Part shown: positions 15,338 to 25,824 of the stretch, one piece after another | Numbering within the stretch: the first letter of the stretch is position 1 | How the letters are laid out: the number at the start of each line of letters is the position of its first letter | Assembly (NCBI RefSeq): GCF_008033385.1 | Contig: NZ_VOGY01000014.1 | Span: 1 to 64,000 of the forward strand | Direction: 5' to 3' | Origin: Algibacter pacificus | GTDB taxonomy: Bacteria; Bacteroidota; Bacteroidia; Flavobacteriales; Flavobacteriaceae | Length of the DNA: 64,000 nt | Position numbers and translations under genes: made by a program | The notes under the pieces: generated by a model | What the model saw: the letters and a program-made list of their open reading frames with translations, nothing else | Told to the model about the DNA's origin: nothing | Database searches by the model: none

Positions 15338-15552
15338 CCACGAATTAGAGGTTGGGGTTTGTGGGTGAAAAGCTTTGGGTTATGTGATTTCTCACTTCGT
15401 TCGAAATGACAGCGGGCGGTTGTTTGGGGTAGGGTTTAGAGTGGTTTATCCACAAATTTAGGAATATAAGGTTGGGTGTTGTGGATGGAAAGCTTTGGGT
15501 TATGTGATTTCTCACTTCGTTCGAAATGACATAGCGTGTTTCGAAATGACAA
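15338..15552. repeat. Tandem repeat of 120-bp period with CATTTCGAACGAAGTGAG motif
   Basis: Positions 15361-15411 and 15481-15531 are almost the same 51 bases, exactly 120 bp apart, and the preceding 20-25 bases are also similar. Each unit ends in TTTCTCACTTCGTTCGAAATGACA, an imperfect hairpin. A truncated third piece follows at 15539-15552. A minus-strand frame through it only reads the repeat. I see no gene in 15263-15818. Confidence 0.8.
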
Positions 15553-15640
15553 ACGGCTTCTTTAGTATAGTTGGGTTTGTGGTATTGGCTATGCAAATTG
15601 GTATTCCCTTATGATTAGCTATGTTTTTTGGCAGGTAGTT

Positions 15641-15797
15641 GCGGGAGCGATAGTAGCGGCATCCTTTTTGTAAAAAAGAACATGCCACAAACCTCAGTTT
15701 AACTTGGTGTTTATGGCATGTAAATAAGTTTAATTATAGCTATTACTTTACAAAAAGATATAGCGGATAGCGCGGTTTTTATTTTTCTTAAAAACCC
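15641..15797 (-). repeat. Dispersed hairpin element, copy F (diverged)
   Basis: Read on the minus strand it has CCGCTATATCTTTTTGTAAA at the left and TTTACAAAAAGGATGCCGC at the right, so the inner stem is 13 bp with one bulge. The interior contains a further CATGCCA/TGGCATG pair. The outer ends are altered compared with copies B and C. It lies just beyond the 3' end of the beta-barrel-like gene. Confidence 0.7.
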
Positions 15798-15818
15798 GCC
15801 CAAAAGGTTTAAAGTATT

Positions 15819-16673
15819 CTAAATTCTAAAAATGCCACCAAAGGAAACAATGCGTTGTAAATAGGTGAAATGTTGCGATGCGCGATCTATTGGGTCTGGC
15901 GTGGTGCGAATATCGGGCATGTTAATGTAGCCGCCTTTTAAATCGAGCTGCATAAAAAAGTGCTTGAAAAAGGTGAAGTTAATACCCGCGCGGGCAGAAA
16001 TACCGTAGCCTGCAACGTGAAACTCGTCGTTTCTTTCTTTTAGCAATAGCGTGCTGTTTGTTTTTGGGTATAGCAATCCGCCGCCGATACCTTCGGTTAA
16101 ATTAATTTGAAATTTATCGGTGTTGGGTAGATTGAATAGGTTTGAAATATCGTCGTGTCTGGCTATTTCGGTGTAAATATAGTTTAGTCCGTCGGTATGC
16201 TCGAAGCCTAAAAAATCTTCGGATAAATAGGTGATTTCGTTGTTGTAGGTGTCATTAAATTGAGCGCCGTCTTCTGTGCTTGGAAGATCGATATAGCCGT
16301 CTAAAGCTCGGTACTTTTCACGTTCCATAACATATTTCATGTGGTCTAAACCTACTGAAATAGAGTATTTGTCTGAAATAAAATAGCCTAATTTAAAATT
16401 AGTTTGCGGGATAGTCAGTCGAGTTGGATTGATATAATCCATGTGCCAGCCTTTGGGTTTATCGTGGGCTGTGGCGTTTTTGATGGTGAAATTATAATTG
16501 TCTCCTTCAAAATGAATATCGGATTTACTATAAGATTCTCGGTTTCCACCCCAGCTTACAAAGAATTTTCCTTTGTTTGACTCGGTGTATTTTACGGTTT
16601 CTATGTCTTGGGCAAAGGCACTGAAATTAATAATACTTAACAGAAGTATTACGGTGTGCAGATTGGATTTCAT
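15819..16673 (-). CDS. Putative outer-membrane beta-barrel protein
   Basis: This 284-residue protein has a signal peptide (about 1-21, ending FAQD). The remainder is rich in alternating polar and aromatic stretches, with Gly/Tyr strands such as KLGYFISDKYSISVGLDHMKYVM and GYGISARAGINFTFFKHFFMQLDLKGGYI, and it ends in FGGIFRI. That pattern is typical of outer-membrane barrels. No specific family is recognised. It starts 18 nt after kdsA, so it is probably co-transcribed with it, which hints at an LPS- or envelope-related role. Confidence 0.65.
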   Translation of the reverse strand: MKSNLHTVILLLSIINFSAFAQDIETVKYTESNKGKFFVSWGGNRESYSKSDIHFEGDNYNFTIKNATAHDKPKGWHMDYINPTRLTIPQTNFKLGYFISDKYSISVGLDHMKYVMEREKYRALDGYIDLPSTEDGAQFNDTYNNEITYLSEDFLGFEHTDGLNYIYTEIARHDDISNLFNLPNTDKFQINLTEGIGGGLLYPKTNSTLLLKERNDEFHVAGYGISARAGINFTFFKHFFMQLDLKGGYINMPDIRTTPDPIDRASQHFTYLQRIVSFGGIFRI

Positions 16674-16691
16674 TATTGCTATTTTGGTGCT

Positions 16692-17510
16692 TTAAAGGGA
16701 TTGTATTGTTTTTCTAATTTTAACGAGATTACTGAGTAGCTGTTCTAGGTTATCTAAATGTAGCATATTGGCACCATCACTTTTTGCATTTGCAGGATCG
16801 AAATGGGTTTCAATAAATAAGCCATCCACATTATTAACAATGCCAGCTCGGGCAATGGTTTCAATCATATCTGGGCGTCCGCCCGTGACTCCAGCCGATT
16901 GGTTGGGTTGCTGTAAGGAATGTGTAACGTCGAGAATAACGGGTGCATATTGTTTCATGGTTGGAATACCACGAAAATCGACAATCATATCTTGATAACC
17001 AAACATGGTGCCTCGATCTGTAATCCACGCCTTATCGCTACCCGCATCTTTTACTTTTTGTACGGCGTGTTTCATGGCCTCCGGACTCATAAATTGTCCT
17101 TTTTTTAAGTTGACTACTTTGCCGGTTTTGGCGGCAGCAACTACTAAATCGGTTTGGCGGACAAGAAAAGCGGGGATTTGTAAAACATCGACGTATTGTG
17201 CGGCTAAGGCTGCATCGGATATTTCGTGAATATCGGTTACGGTAGGCACGTTAAAAGTTTCGGAAACTTTGGCTAAAATTTCTAAGGCCTTTTGGTCTCC
17301 TATACCTGTAAAGCTATCTATTCTACTGCGGTTTGCTTTTTTAAAACTGCCTTTAAATATATAAGGGATTTCTAGTTTATTGGTAATAGAAATCACTTTT
17401 TCGGCAATGCGCATAGCCATATCTTCACCTTCAATAGCACAAGGGCCACAAAGAAGGAAGAAGTTGTTTGAATTATTATGCTTTATTTTGGGGATATCTT
17501 GAAGCTTCAT
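16692..17510 (-). CDS. kdsA: 3-deoxy-8-phosphooctulonate synthase (Kdo-8-P synthase)
   Basis: This cytoplasmic enzyme condenses phosphoenolpyruvate with arabinose 5-phosphate to Kdo-8-phosphate, the committed step to the Kdo sugar of lipopolysaccharide. Visible motifs are FLLCGPCAIEGE at the N-terminus, KGSFKKANRSRIDSFTGIG, the DIHE and DVLQIPAFLVRQTDL strands, KKGQFMSPEAM and GGRPDMIETIARAGI. I take ATG 17510 (MKLQDIPKI) as start, since family members begin there; an earlier in-frame ATG at 17531 adds only seven residues. Downstream lies a barrel-like gene. The KpsS-like transferase at 29683 is a possible user of Kdo. Confidence 0.93.
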   Translation of the reverse strand: MKLQDIPKIKHNNSNNFFLLCGPCAIEGEDMAMRIAEKVISITNKLEIPYIFKGSFKKANRSRIDSFTGIGDQKALEILAKVSETFNVPTVTDIHEISDAALAAQYVDVLQIPAFLVRQTDLVVAAAKTGKVVNLKKGQFMSPEAMKHAVQKVKDAGSDKAWITDRGTMFGYQDMIVDFRGIPTMKQYAPVILDVTHSLQQPNQSAGVTGGRPDMIETIARAGIVNNVDGLFIETHFDPANAKSDGANMLHLDNLEQLLSNLVKIRKTIQSL

Positions 17511-17542
17511 CGACTTAAATTTAAGCGACAAAGATAATCAAA

Positions 17543-17905
17543 TTAAAAGCGACTTCTAACACTGTTCTTTATAATCCACAAGGCCATGATGAAGTTTGTA
17601 AGCACGAATAATCCAGTATTTAGCATTATATGGTTTAAATTCAGATTTAAGTTGCTGAAGTCTATTATTTTAGATAAATAAGCGATAATTAAATACGACG
17701 ATAGGCAAACAAAGGTAATGCCGAGAGCGAAATTTAATTTTTTATTCGGTTTTATTATTTGCCATAAAAAAGGAATACCAAATAATAAAATAGGATATGC
17801 TGTTAAACCTTCAGTTTGGTTAACTGTAGTAAACCAATATATGGAAATGGCAATAAAATATAGGTATGGGATACTTTTTGTAAATCTATTAATTAGGTTC
17901 ATCAT
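17543..17905 (-). CDS. Hypothetical four-helix membrane protein
   Basis: This 120-residue protein has hydrophobic segments at about 13-27, 36-50, 57-77 and 94-112. No family is recognised. It is 32 nt upstream of kdsA on the same strand and is likely in the same transcription unit. The frame has a second possible ATG one codon in (MMNLINRF). Confidence 0.65.
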   Translation of the reverse strand: MMNLINRFTKSIPYLYFIAISIYWFTTVNQTEGLTAYPILLFGIPFLWQIIKPNKKLNFALGITFVCLSSYLIIAYLSKIIDFSNLNLNLNHIMLNTGLFVLTNFIMALWIIKNSVRSRF

Positions 17906-18024
17906 AAGGGTTTTAAGTTATTGTTCTTTAAGGATGTGACTTATAAAAATAACGAAATACCATATTGAAAATTATATTTTATTTTAATTATAACAAATTT
18001 TTAACTATATAAGAAAATATCATG

Positions 18025-18032
18025 TACCTTTG
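18025..18032 (+). promoter_or_regulatory. -7 element TACCTTTG of typA
   Basis: TACCTTTG is a perfect TAnnTTTG, followed by CAGG, 25 nt before the typA ATG. An AT-rich TTTTTAA lies at the -33 distance instead of TTTG. The TTTGCA extension also occurs before rpsU and before the tRNA-tuf operon. Confidence 0.7.
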
Positions 18033-18056
18033 CAGGCTTAAAATAAGGCACACATT

Positions 18057-19856
18057 ATGGCTACTATTAAAAACATTGCAATTATTGCACACGTTGACCA
18101 CGGTAAAACGACGTTGGTTGATAAAATTATGTATCACTGTCAATTATTTCGTGAAAACGAGAATACAGGTGATTTAATTCTTGATAATAATGATTTAGAA
18201 CGAGAACGAGGTATTACCATTACTTCTAAAAACGTTTCTGTTATTTATAAAGACACTAAAATTAATATTATTGATACACCTGGTCACGCCGATTTTGGTG
18301 GAGAAGTAGAGCGCGTACTTAATATGGCAGACGGTGTTTTGTTGTTAGTAGATGCCTTTGAGGGGCCAATGCCACAAACACGTTTTGTATTACAAAAAGC
18401 AATTGATTTAGGTTTGAAACCATGTGTGGTTGTAAATAAAGTGGATAAAGAAAACTGTACGCCTGATGAAGTACATGAAAAAGTTTTCGATTTAATGTTT
18501 GAATTAGGAGCGGAAGAGTGGCAGTTAGATTTTCCAACCGTTTATGGGTCGGCTAAAAATAACTGGATGAGTGATGATTGGCAAAATGAAACAGAAAACA
18601 TTGAGCCGTTATTAGATATGGTTATTGAACATATTCCTGAACCAAAAATTGAAGAAGGAACCACGCAAATGTTAATTACATCTTTAGACTTCTCTTCGTT
18701 TACTGGACGTATTGCTATTGGACGTTTAACTCGTGGTGAGTTAAAAGTTGGACAGAATATATCTTTAGTTAAAAGAGATGGTTCTATTGTTAAAAATAAA
18801 ATTAAAGAGCTACATATCTTTGAAGGTTTAGGCCGCTTAAAAGTTGATGAAGTTCAAACGGGTGATATTTGTGCTATTGTTGGTCTTGAAGGTTTTGAGA
18901 TTGGTGATACTGTTGCCGATTTTGAAAATCCAGAAGGTTTAAAAACCATTGCTATAGATGAGCCTACAATGAGTATGTTGTTTACCATTAACGATTCGCC
19001 GTTTTTTGGACAAGATGGAAAATTTGTAACCTCTCGTCATATTAAAGACCGTTTAACAAAAGAACTAGAAAAGAATTTAGCATTACGTGTTGAAGAAACT
19101 GATAGTGCTGATAAATTTATGGTATTTGGTCGTGGTGTATTACACTTATCGGTTTTAATTGAAACTATGCGTCGTGAAGGTTACGAGCTACAAATAGGAC
19201 AACCACAGGTAATTATTAGAGAAATTGACGGGGTTAAATGTGAGCCTGTTGAAGAAATGACTATCGATTTACCCGAAACGGTTTCGGGTAAAGCCATAGA
19301 AATGGTTACCTTACGTAAAGGGGAAATGCTAAGTATGGAAGCTAAAGGCGATAGAATGGTTTGCGAATTTATTGTGCCATCTAGAGGTATTATTGGGTTG
19401 CGTAATCAATTGTTAACAGCTACTGCAGGTGAGGCTATTATGGCACACCGTTTTAAAGAGTATCAACCTTTAAAAGGAGGTATTCCAGAACGTCAAAACG
19501 GATCGTTAGTGTCTATGGAAAAAGGACAGGCTATTCCTTATTCTATTGATAAATTACAAGATAGAGGTAAGTTTTTTGTAGATCCAGGTGAAGATATTTA
19601 CGAAGGTCAAGTTATTGGTGAAAATTCTCGTGGCGATGATATGACGGTTAACGTAACAAAAACTAAAAAATTAAGTAACGTACGTTCTTCTGGAGCAGAT
19701 GATAAAGCGAAAATTGTACCAGCCATTAAATTCTCTTTAGAGGAAGCTTTAGAATATATTCAAAAAGATGAATATGTTGAGGTGACTCCAAACCACTTGC
19801 GTTTACGTAAAATTTGGTTAACCGAAGTAGATAGGAAGAGAAATAAAACGTTATAA
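18057..19856 (+). CDS. typA: Translational GTPase TypA/BipA
   Basis: This ribosome-associated GTPase of the EF-G class is linked in other bacteria to 50S assembly and to stress or cold growth. At 599 residues it is the usual length. The G domain shows [10 protein letters not shown] (11-20), [23 protein letters not shown] and NKVDKE. Domain 2, an EF-G-like domain 3 ([19 protein letters not shown]), and the BipA-specific C-terminal part [24 protein letters not shown] follow. It has its own promoter at 18025. A small membrane protein starts 4 nt after the stop. Confidence 0.97.
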   Translation: MATIKNIAIIAHVDHGKTTLVDKIMYHCQLFRENENTGDLILDNNDLERERGITITSKNVSVIYKDTKINIIDTPGHADFGGEVERVLNMADGVLLLVDAFEGPMPQTRFVLQKAIDLGLKPCVVVNKVDKENCTPDEVHEKVFDLMFELGAEEWQLDFPTVYGSAKNNWMSDDWQNETENIEPLLDMVIEHIPEPKIEEGTTQMLITSLDFSSFTGRIAIGRLTRGELKVGQNISLVKRDGSIVKNKIKELHIFEGLGRLKVDEVQTGDICAIVGLEGFEIGDTVADFENPEGLKTIAIDEPTMSMLFTINDSPFFGQDGKFVTSRHIKDRLTKELEKNLALRVEETDSADKFMVFGRGVLHLSVLIETMRREGYELQIGQPQVIIREIDGVKCEPVEEMTIDLPETVSGKAIEMVTLRKGEMLSMEAKGDRMVCEFIVPSRGIIGLRNQLLTATAGEAIMAHRFKEYQPLKGGIPERQNGSLVSMEKGQAIPYSIDKLQDRGKFFVDPGEDIYEGQVIGENSRGDDMTVNVTKTKKLSNVRSSGADDKAKIVPAIKFSLEEALEYIQKDEYVEVTPNHLRLRKIWLTEVDRKRNKTL

Positions 19857-19859
19857 TAC

Positions 19860-20105
19860 ATGGAATTCTTAGGGATTTCCTTTACAGAATGGGTAGGGTA
19901 TGCTGCAATGGCTACCGTTTTAGTATCCTTTTTAATGACATCTGTAATTAATTTACGAATAGTAAACATCTTGGGGTGTTTACTATTCGTGTTTTATGGC
20001 ATAATGTTATCTCCAATCTCTAAGCCTATTATAATTACTAATGCGGCTATATTATGTGTTAATGTCGTATTTATAATTAGAAATAAATCTACCTATAATA
20101 AGTAA
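19860..20105 (+). CDS. Small YgjV-like membrane protein
   Basis: This 81-residue protein has three hydrophobic segments (about 10-28, 34-48 and 54-73). The layout TEWVGYAAMATVLVSFLMTSVINLRIVNILGCLLFVFYGIM resembles a half-length YgjV-type inner-membrane protein, a family of unknown function. The start codon is 4 nt after the typA stop, so it depends on the typA transcript. The family assignment is tentative. Confidence 0.65.
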   Translation: MEFLGISFTEWVGYAAMATVLVSFLMTSVINLRIVNILGCLLFVFYGIMLSPISKPIIITNAAILCVNVVFIIRNKSTYNK

Positions 20106-20218
20106 TTTCTTTTAAAACAACATTGTTTTATTCAGTGGTCTGTTTTCTAGTTTACAATTTCTTATATTAGATGTTCATTTCCTAAAGTTGAACATGTAAT
20201 ATTTATGAATTCGAACAA

Positions 20219-21199
20219 ATGAATGATTTCAAAGTTGTAAAATACAGTGCAGCAAATTATACAGAATGGAATGCATTTGTATCACACTCCAAAAATGGCA
20301 CGTTTCTATTTCATCGCGATTTTATGGAATACCATCAAGATCGATTTGAAGACTTTTCATTGCTTATATATTTCAAAAATAAATTAGTAGCATTACTTCC
20401 GGCTAATAAAAAAGACCATGAAGTTTATTCTCATCAAGGATTAACTTATGGGGGGGTGTTATTTACCGAACAGGTTAAGTTTGATAGGGTACTTAATATA
20501 TTTAAGTCTGTGCTTCAGTTTTTAAAAGATTGTAGTATTACCAGTTTTTTTATTAAGGAAATACCATCCATATATCCTCGAGTTTTTACCGAGGAGATAA
20601 ATTATTTAATGTTTATTCTAAAAGCAGAACTGTTTAGAAAAGATACGCTGTCTGTGATTAATATAAACAATAAGGCGTTAAAAATTTCGAGAAATAGGTT
20701 AGAAGGATATAAACGTGGAGTGAAGCATAATTTGGTTGTAAAAGAAGTGGAAGATTTCGAATTGTTTTGGAACCAAATTCTGATAAAAAATTTAGAACAA
20801 AAACATAAAGCTAAACCAGTACATAGCTTAGATGAAATTACTTTGTTAAAAAAACGTTTTCCTAAAAATATAAGGCAGTTTAATGTTTACCACGACAAAA
20901 ATATAGTGGCAGGGACTACTATTTTTGAAACCGAACACGTTGCTCATGCCCAATATATCTCTGGGAATGACGATAAAAACACATTAGGAAGTTTAGATTT
21001 TTTACATCACTATTTAATTAACGAAACATTTAACGCTAAGAGGTATTTCGACTTTGGAACATCGAATGAAAATAACGGATTGCATATTAATAAAGGCCTA
21101 CAATTCTGGAAAGAAGGGTTTGGAGCGCGAACGGTAACGCAAGATTTTTATAAAATAGACGTTAATAATTATCCATTGCTAAATACGGTGTTTATATGA
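20219..21199 (+). CDS. FemAB/GNAT-type acyltransferase
   Basis: This 326-residue protein has a double GNAT-like fold of the FemAB/BioF2 group. The N-terminal half contains [22 protein letters not shown], typical of proteins that N-acylate sugars or peptides in polysaccharide loci. The C-terminal half has YDFGTSNE-like [25 protein letters not shown]. It opens the polysaccharide locus and overlaps the aminotransferase gene by 4 nt, so acylation of the amino sugar made by that enzyme is a reasonable guess. The substrate cannot be told from sequence. Confidence 0.78.
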   Translation: MNDFKVVKYSAANYTEWNAFVSHSKNGTFLFHRDFMEYHQDRFEDFSLLIYFKNKLVALLPANKKDHEVYSHQGLTYGGVLFTEQVKFDRVLNIFKSVLQFLKDCSITSFFIKEIPSIYPRVFTEEINYLMFILKAELFRKDTLSVININNKALKISRNRLEGYKRGVKHNLVVKEVEDFELFWNQILIKNLEQKHKAKPVHSLDEITLLKKRFPKNIRQFNVYHDKNIVAGTTIFETEHVAHAQYISGNDDKNTLGSLDFLHHYLINETFNAKRYFDFGTSNENNGLHINKGLQFWKEGFGARTVTQDFYKIDVNNYPLLNTVFI

Positions 21200-22296
21200 T
21201 TAAATTCTTAGATTTAAAATTGATAAATAAACGGTTCGAGATAGAATTTAAAGCTAAGTTTGATAGATTTTTAAACTCCGGACAATACATTTTAGGTGAA
21301 GAGGTCTTGAAGTTTGAAAAAGAATTTGCGGCATATTGTGGAACCACATACTGTGTTGGTGTAAGTTCCGGGCTCGACGCTCTAGAACTTATTTTTGAAG
21401 CTTATAAAGTTCTAGAATTATTGAAGGAAGGCGATGAAGTTATTGTGCCAGCAAACACATATATAGCTTCTGTTTTGGCCATTTCGAATACAAAATTGAT
21501 ACCTGTTTTAGTAGAGCCTAATCCTGCTACTTTTAATATTGATGTCAATAATATTGAAGCGGCTATAACCAAGAATACAAAAGCTGTTTTGGGAGTACAT
21601 TTGTATGGGCAATTGTATGAAGTAGATAAGCTAAAGGCCATTTGCAAGACCAATAATTTACTATTAATTGAAGATGCAGCACAGGCACAAGGCGCAACAA
21701 ATGAAAAGGGAAGGAAAGCTGGATCTGTTTCTAATGCTGCGGCGTTTAGTTTTTACCCAACAAAAAATTTAGGCGCTTTGGGTGATGGCGGAGCAGTCAC
21801 TACTAATAATCTAGAATTAGCAGAAACTATATATAAACTCCGAAATTATGGAAGAAGTTCAACTTATGAGAATGATATTAAGGGTTTTAATTGTAGGTTA
21901 GACGAGTTGCAAGCAGCATTTTTAAGAGTGAAGTTACCGTGCTTAGATCGAGATAATTTAAAACGACAGGAGTTAGCTAATTCATATTTAAATAAAATAA
22001 AAAATCCTAAAATAGCCTTGCCGTATTTTTCTGGGTTAGCAGATCATGTTTTTCATCAATTTATAATTCGATGCCAAACAAGGGATGATTTACGAGCGTT
22101 TTTATATCAACATGGTATAGAAACTTCTATTCATTATCCAATACCCACACACAAACAAGGGGCTTATGCGGAGTTTGAAAAACAAAGGCATCCCATTACA
22201 GAGAAAATTCATGAAGATGTTTTAAGTTTACCCATGAATCCTGTATTAGCGCCCTTCGAAGTTGAAAAAATAATAGACGTTATAAACAGGTATTAA
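21196..22296 (+). CDS. DegT/DnrJ/EryC1/StrS sugar aminotransferase (FdtB/QdtB-like)
   Basis: This is a PLP-dependent aminotransferase of 366 residues acting on a nucleotide-linked keto sugar. SSGLDALEL holds the phosphate-binding Ser, [10 protein letters not shown] the Asp that contacts the pyridine nitrogen (Asp160), and [16 protein letters not shown] the Schiff-base Lys190. The overall look ([29 protein letters not shown]) is close to FdtB/QdtB, which make 3-amino-3,6-dideoxyhexoses. A matching FdtA/QdtA-type ketoisomerase is encoded at 27203. The start overlaps the acyltransferase by 4 nt. Confidence 0.9.
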   Translation: MIKFLDLKLINKRFEIEFKAKFDRFLNSGQYILGEEVLKFEKEFAAYCGTTYCVGVSSGLDALELIFEAYKVLELLKEGDEVIVPANTYIASVLAISNTKLIPVLVEPNPATFNIDVNNIEAAITKNTKAVLGVHLYGQLYEVDKLKAICKTNNLLLIEDAAQAQGATNEKGRKAGSVSNAAAFSFYPTKNLGALGDGGAVTTNNLELAETIYKLRNYGRSSTYENDIKGFNCRLDELQAAFLRVKLPCLDRDNLKRQELANSYLNKIKNPKIALPYFSGLADHVFHQFIIRCQTRDDLRAFLYQHGIETSIHYPIPTHKQGAYAEFEKQRHPITEKIHEDVLSLPMNPVLAPFEVEKIIDVINRY

Positions 22297-22329
22297 TTTA
22301 TAGTTCAATTTTAAAACTTATATTGTTTA

Positions 22330-23331
22330 ATGGATATATTAATAAAGTCGTTTAATCGTCCCTATTATTTAGATCGATGTTTATATTCCATACAGAAGCA
22401 CATTACTGGATATGATAGGATTTATATATTAGATGATGGAACACCTCAAAAATATCTAGATAAAATTACTCAAAAATATACCGAAGTAAAAATTTTAAAA
22501 TCTGCCTTACATCAGGTTAAATCAACTGCAGGCGATCATTTAAACGAGTTTAAGATTCCTATTGATTTTTGGGTGGAATCGGCCAATATGGCAAGCGACC
22601 ATTTTTTATTGCTAGAGGATGATATTTGGGTGGTGGAAGATTTAGATTTGAAGTCATTAGGTTTTACATTAAAGAATAAAAACGTGGTGTTCTTAAAGCT
22701 ATTTTGGTTAGGAAATCCTAAATTAACTACAAACCGAATTACAGAAGTATTTGAAGTATTTAATATGGTAAAACCAAGATTGCTTACTGGGATTCCCTTT
22801 TTGTTTAAGCTTATTTTTAGAACTTACGGTTACGGGTTTAATAAGTTGGTTGGGTTTTTTAAGTTAAATGCGTTTAAGAATATTTTACCTTATTACAGTA
22901 TTTATTCTGTAGCAGGTGCCATTTTTAAAAAAAGTTATTTCACCTGTTTATGGCAAAATCATGATGATGAAATTGATGAAAGTTTGCAATTATTTAATGC
23001 TTTACATTATTTGAAAACACATCCGGAAAGCCAAATAGCCCATGGGAAAAAAGAATACTTTAAAACTGGGTTTTGTAGTTCTGCAACTTTTGGGGTAAAA
23101 AAAAGTGAGACCGATAATATGAAGCTATTAAAAGTGAACAGGTTGCTAAACGAAGCTTGGATGAAAAACGAATTTGCTGCTATTAATAGTTTGCCTAAGG
23201 ATTTAAAAGAAACCGAAATTTTAGATATATTAAATACAGAAACCGGAGACCTTGAGTTGGCCTTAATATGGGAGAAGTGGGTTGAAGCTTTTAAACAAAA
23301 GTATCGAAAATTTGGCTGTAAAATAGATTAA
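22330..23331 (+). CDS. Glycosyltransferase (GT-A fold, GT2-like)
   Basis: This 333-residue protein begins DILIKSFNRPYYLDRCLYSIQKHITGYDRIYILDDGTP, the start of a nucleotide-sugar-binding GT-A domain. LLLEDDIWVVED near residue 97 provides an acidic DxD-like metal site. The later part is less conserved and has no membrane anchor. It lies between the aminotransferase and the flippase with short gaps, so it probably adds one residue of the repeat unit. The donor and acceptor are unknown. Confidence 0.75.
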   Translation: MDILIKSFNRPYYLDRCLYSIQKHITGYDRIYILDDGTPQKYLDKITQKYTEVKILKSALHQVKSTAGDHLNEFKIPIDFWVESANMASDHFLLLEDDIWVVEDLDLKSLGFTLKNKNVVFLKLFWLGNPKLTTNRITEVFEVFNMVKPRLLTGIPFLFKLIFRTYGYGFNKLVGFFKLNAFKNILPYYSIYSVAGAIFKKSYFTCLWQNHDDEIDESLQLFNALHYLKTHPESQIAHGKKEYFKTGFCSSATFGVKKSETDNMKLLKVNRLLNEAWMKNEFAAINSLPKDLKETEILDILNTETGDLELALIWEKWVEAFKQKYRKFGCKID

Positions 23332-23334
23332 ACC

Positions 23335-24780
23335 TTGAGCAATTTTCATAAAATAATTTTTAAAAACACGAGTATGTTTGCGGTGTCTCAAATAATTGGG
23401 ATTGGTGCTAGGCTTGTGTGTAATAAAGCTGCAGCCGTTCTAATTGGTCCAGCAGGAATTGGTATTATTGGTTTGATAGATAATATTCTTAGGTTAGTTC
23501 GTGGCGTAACTAACTTTGGTATTGCTTCTAGTAGTGTAAGAGAGGTGGCGTTGTTAGACCAGCAAGAAGACGAATCTAGTGCAGCCTCGGCAAGACTTAT
23601 AAAAATTGTTTATATATGGGGTTTGTTTACTGGTATGTTGGGGCTGTTCGTGTTGCTTTTGTTTTCTAAACAAATTAGTAATGTTGTTTTTAAAACAGAC
23701 TCAAAATACTTATGGATTATGGGGTTAAGTTTATATTTTGTCTTTAATACTATTTCGTCTATTCGTATGGCCGTTTTGCAAGCCAAGAAAAAGGTAAGCC
23801 TTATTGTTTTATATAATATTCTTTCCAGTCTTATCTCGTCGGTAATAGCCGTTTTGGTTTATTATTTTTATGGCATAGATGGCATAATTCCTGTAATAGT
23901 GTTAACGGCCATGGCTAATTTTTTATTGAGTTTGTATTTTACAAAAACAATAGCGGTTAGTAAGGTGAAAATAGCGGTTAGTCAAATATTTAAAGAAGGA
24001 TTACCCATGGCTAAATTAGGACTACTTTTGTCTGTAAGTGCGGTATTTGGTCAAGTTTGTTTTTATATTATTAGGTGGTTTTTAATAAAATATCACTCGT
24101 ATGAAATATTAGGAGTTTATCAAGTAGGAAACACCTTTTTAGTAAGTTATATAGGTTTGGTTTTTGCGGCTATGGCGAATGATTTCTATCCACGATTGTG
24201 TAATTATGAAGATAATGAGCAGCAGTTTAATAACTTGGTGAACGACCAAACAGAGTTTGCTTTATTAGTTGTTGTTCCTGCTGTTTTGGTGTTATACGTA
24301 ATAGCTCCTTATTTAGTTCCTATTTTGTATTCTAAAGCGTTTTTAGATGTACTACTTATTTTAAAAATAGGGTTAATTGGGGTTGTTTTAAAAGCTGTAG
24401 TTTGGCCTATTGGCTTTATTGCTCTTATTAAAGGAAACAAGAAACTTTATTTGAAACAAAACCTTATTGGAGATAGTGTAAATGTGATAAGTGCCTTAGT
24501 AGGATTTTATTATTTTGGACTTTTAGGTTTAGGTATAGCTATGGTTGTTATGTTTGTAATATCGGGTATTTATACCTACGTAACTGTAATGAAACATTAT
24601 CAGTTTAAATATAGAAAAGATACCTTGTATATTATGTTGACAGCAATACTAGTTTGTGCGTTAGTGGTATTGGTGTTTTTAGTTTACGATTTTAAAGGTT
24701 TTAATATCGTGTTATTTATTATGGCTGTTTTTTCAATGTTGTATTCTTTTGTTAAACTGCGTAATAGACTTCTAAAGTAA
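23335..24780 (+). CDS. wzx: O-antigen/polysaccharide translocase (Wzx family)
   Basis: This is a 481-residue polytopic membrane protein with about 12-14 helices from the MATE-like/Wzx flippase group, which moves undecaprenyl-linked repeat units across the inner membrane. FHKIIFKNTSMFAVSQIIGIGARLVCNKAAAVLIGPAGIGIIGL is the typical first helix pair. The start is TTG at 23335, 3 nt after the preceding stop; the next ATG (23371 region) would remove part of the first amphipathic segment. No Wzy polymerase follows within the window. Confidence 0.88.
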   Translation: MSNFHKIIFKNTSMFAVSQIIGIGARLVCNKAAAVLIGPAGIGIIGLIDNILRLVRGVTNFGIASSSVREVALLDQQEDESSAASARLIKIVYIWGLFTGMLGLFVLLLFSKQISNVVFKTDSKYLWIMGLSLYFVFNTISSIRMAVLQAKKKVSLIVLYNILSSLISSVIAVLVYYFYGIDGIIPVIVLTAMANFLLSLYFTKTIAVSKVKIAVSQIFKEGLPMAKLGLLLSVSAVFGQVCFYIIRWFLIKYHSYEILGVYQVGNTFLVSYIGLVFAAMANDFYPRLCNYEDNEQQFNNLVNDQTEFALLVVVPAVLVLYVIAPYLVPILYSKAFLDVLLILKIGLIGVVLKAVVWPIGFIALIKGNKKLYLKQNLIGDSVNVISALVGFYYFGLLGLGIAMVVMFVISGIYTYVTVMKHYQFKYRKDTLYIMLTAILVCALVVLVFLVYDFKGFNIVLFIMAVFSMLYSFVKLRNRLLK

Positions 24781-24807
24781 GTGTGAAGCTATTAGTATTA
24801 GCATATA

Positions 24808-25704
24808 TTAAAAATGTCTGTATTTAAATTTTAACCACAAAATAAAATACTTTAGACTAAGTAAAATATTAAATTGTTTTAAGTTTTCTTTTAGTTCCAA
24901 TCGTATCTTTTCCATAGAAGCTTGATCTTCTTCTTTGTTTAAATTCATTTTAAACGTTTTTTTTACAATACTATATGTAGCGTGTTTAAACTTTAAAGCT
25001 TTTTTATTAAATCTTAAATAATTTGTGTTTCCTAAAGAGGTTTTAAGTTTTAACCGTTCAACCAAAATGTTATCGACATAAAGGATATGGTATTGGCGTG
25101 CTGTTCTTAGCCAAAAATCATAATCTTCGTAAACCAGGTTTTCATCATAACCGCCTAGCGCTTTGAACGTTTTTGTGTTGATTAAAGCACTTACAGAGCA
25201 AATAGTGTTGGAGTGGTTTAGTATATTTTTATAAATAAAACCATGTTCTGGTTTGGTTGTTTTTTTGAGGAGAGAAAACTTGTTGTAGTAAGTGTATCTG
25301 GTTTCGCTGTTTAGATCGATTACTCTGGCATTCCCAAATACAATACCTATAGGTATGGTGGTGTGGGTGTTAAAAACAGAAACTTGGGTTTCAATACAAT
25401 GAGGTAATAATACATCATCTGCCGCTAAATCTAAAAAAAAACAGCCTTTAACATGCTTAAATGAAGCATTAACTGATTTGGTAAGGCCAAGGTTTTTACT
25501 GTTTTTAATAAGTAAACCGGTGTTGTGTTTTAAAATCCATTGGTTAATAATTTCAATAGAATTATCGTCGCTATAATCATCTATAATTATTAATTGGATA
25601 TTGTTGTAGGTTTGGTTTATAACCGAGTTGAGTGTTTTTTCTACATATGCGCTCTGGTTATAGCAGGAACATACTACCGTTACTAATGGGGGTGTGTTTA
25701 ACAT
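24808..25704 (-). CDS. Family 2 glycosyltransferase
   Basis: This 298-residue inverting GT-A enzyme has TVVCSCYNQSAYVEKTLNSVINQTY and IIIDDYSDDNS at the N-terminus, then FLDLAADDVLLP with the DxD-like metal site, and YEDYDFWLR (the ED motif with the catalytic base) near residue 187. It lies on the opposite strand to its neighbours, between wzx and the next transferase, which breaks the operon and suggests separate acquisition. Confidence 0.88.
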   Translation of the reverse strand: MLNTPPLVTVVCSCYNQSAYVEKTLNSVINQTYNNIQLIIIDDYSDDNSIEIINQWILKHNTGLLIKNSKNLGLTKSVNASFKHVKGCFFLDLAADDVLLPHCIETQVSVFNTHTTIPIGIVFGNARVIDLNSETRYTYYNKFSLLKKTTKPEHGFIYKNILNHSNTICSVSALINTKTFKALGGYDENLVYEDYDFWLRTARQYHILYVDNILVERLKLKTSLGNTNYLRFNKKALKFKHATYSIVKKTFKMNLNKEEDQASMEKIRLELKENLKQFNILLSLKYFILWLKFKYRHF

Positions 25705-25792
25705 TGGACGTATTTAAAAACCGAAGGCTAAATTTATTTGTTGAGTTATATTAGCTTACTTACAAATATACTATGAGTTTCAAGTTTATAAT

Positions 25793-25800
25793 TATATTTG
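25793..25800 (+). promoter_or_regulatory. -7 element TATATTTG
   Basis: This perfect TAnnTTTG lies 24 nt upstream of ATG 25825. The in-frame TTG codons at 25798 and 25801 overlap or abut it and are therefore unlikely starts. Confidence 0.55.
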
Positions 25801-25824
25801 TTGGTAAATCTAAACTTTTTAAAA

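Noticed and set aside
15361-15531. CRISPR array suggested by regularly spaced repeats
   Set aside because: Only two full units with 120-bp spacing, related flanks and no cas genes; this is a tandem repeat.
15345-15596. 83-codon frame with internally repeated protein sequence
   Set aside because: The protein repeat follows directly from the 120-bp DNA repeat; no start or domain is supported.
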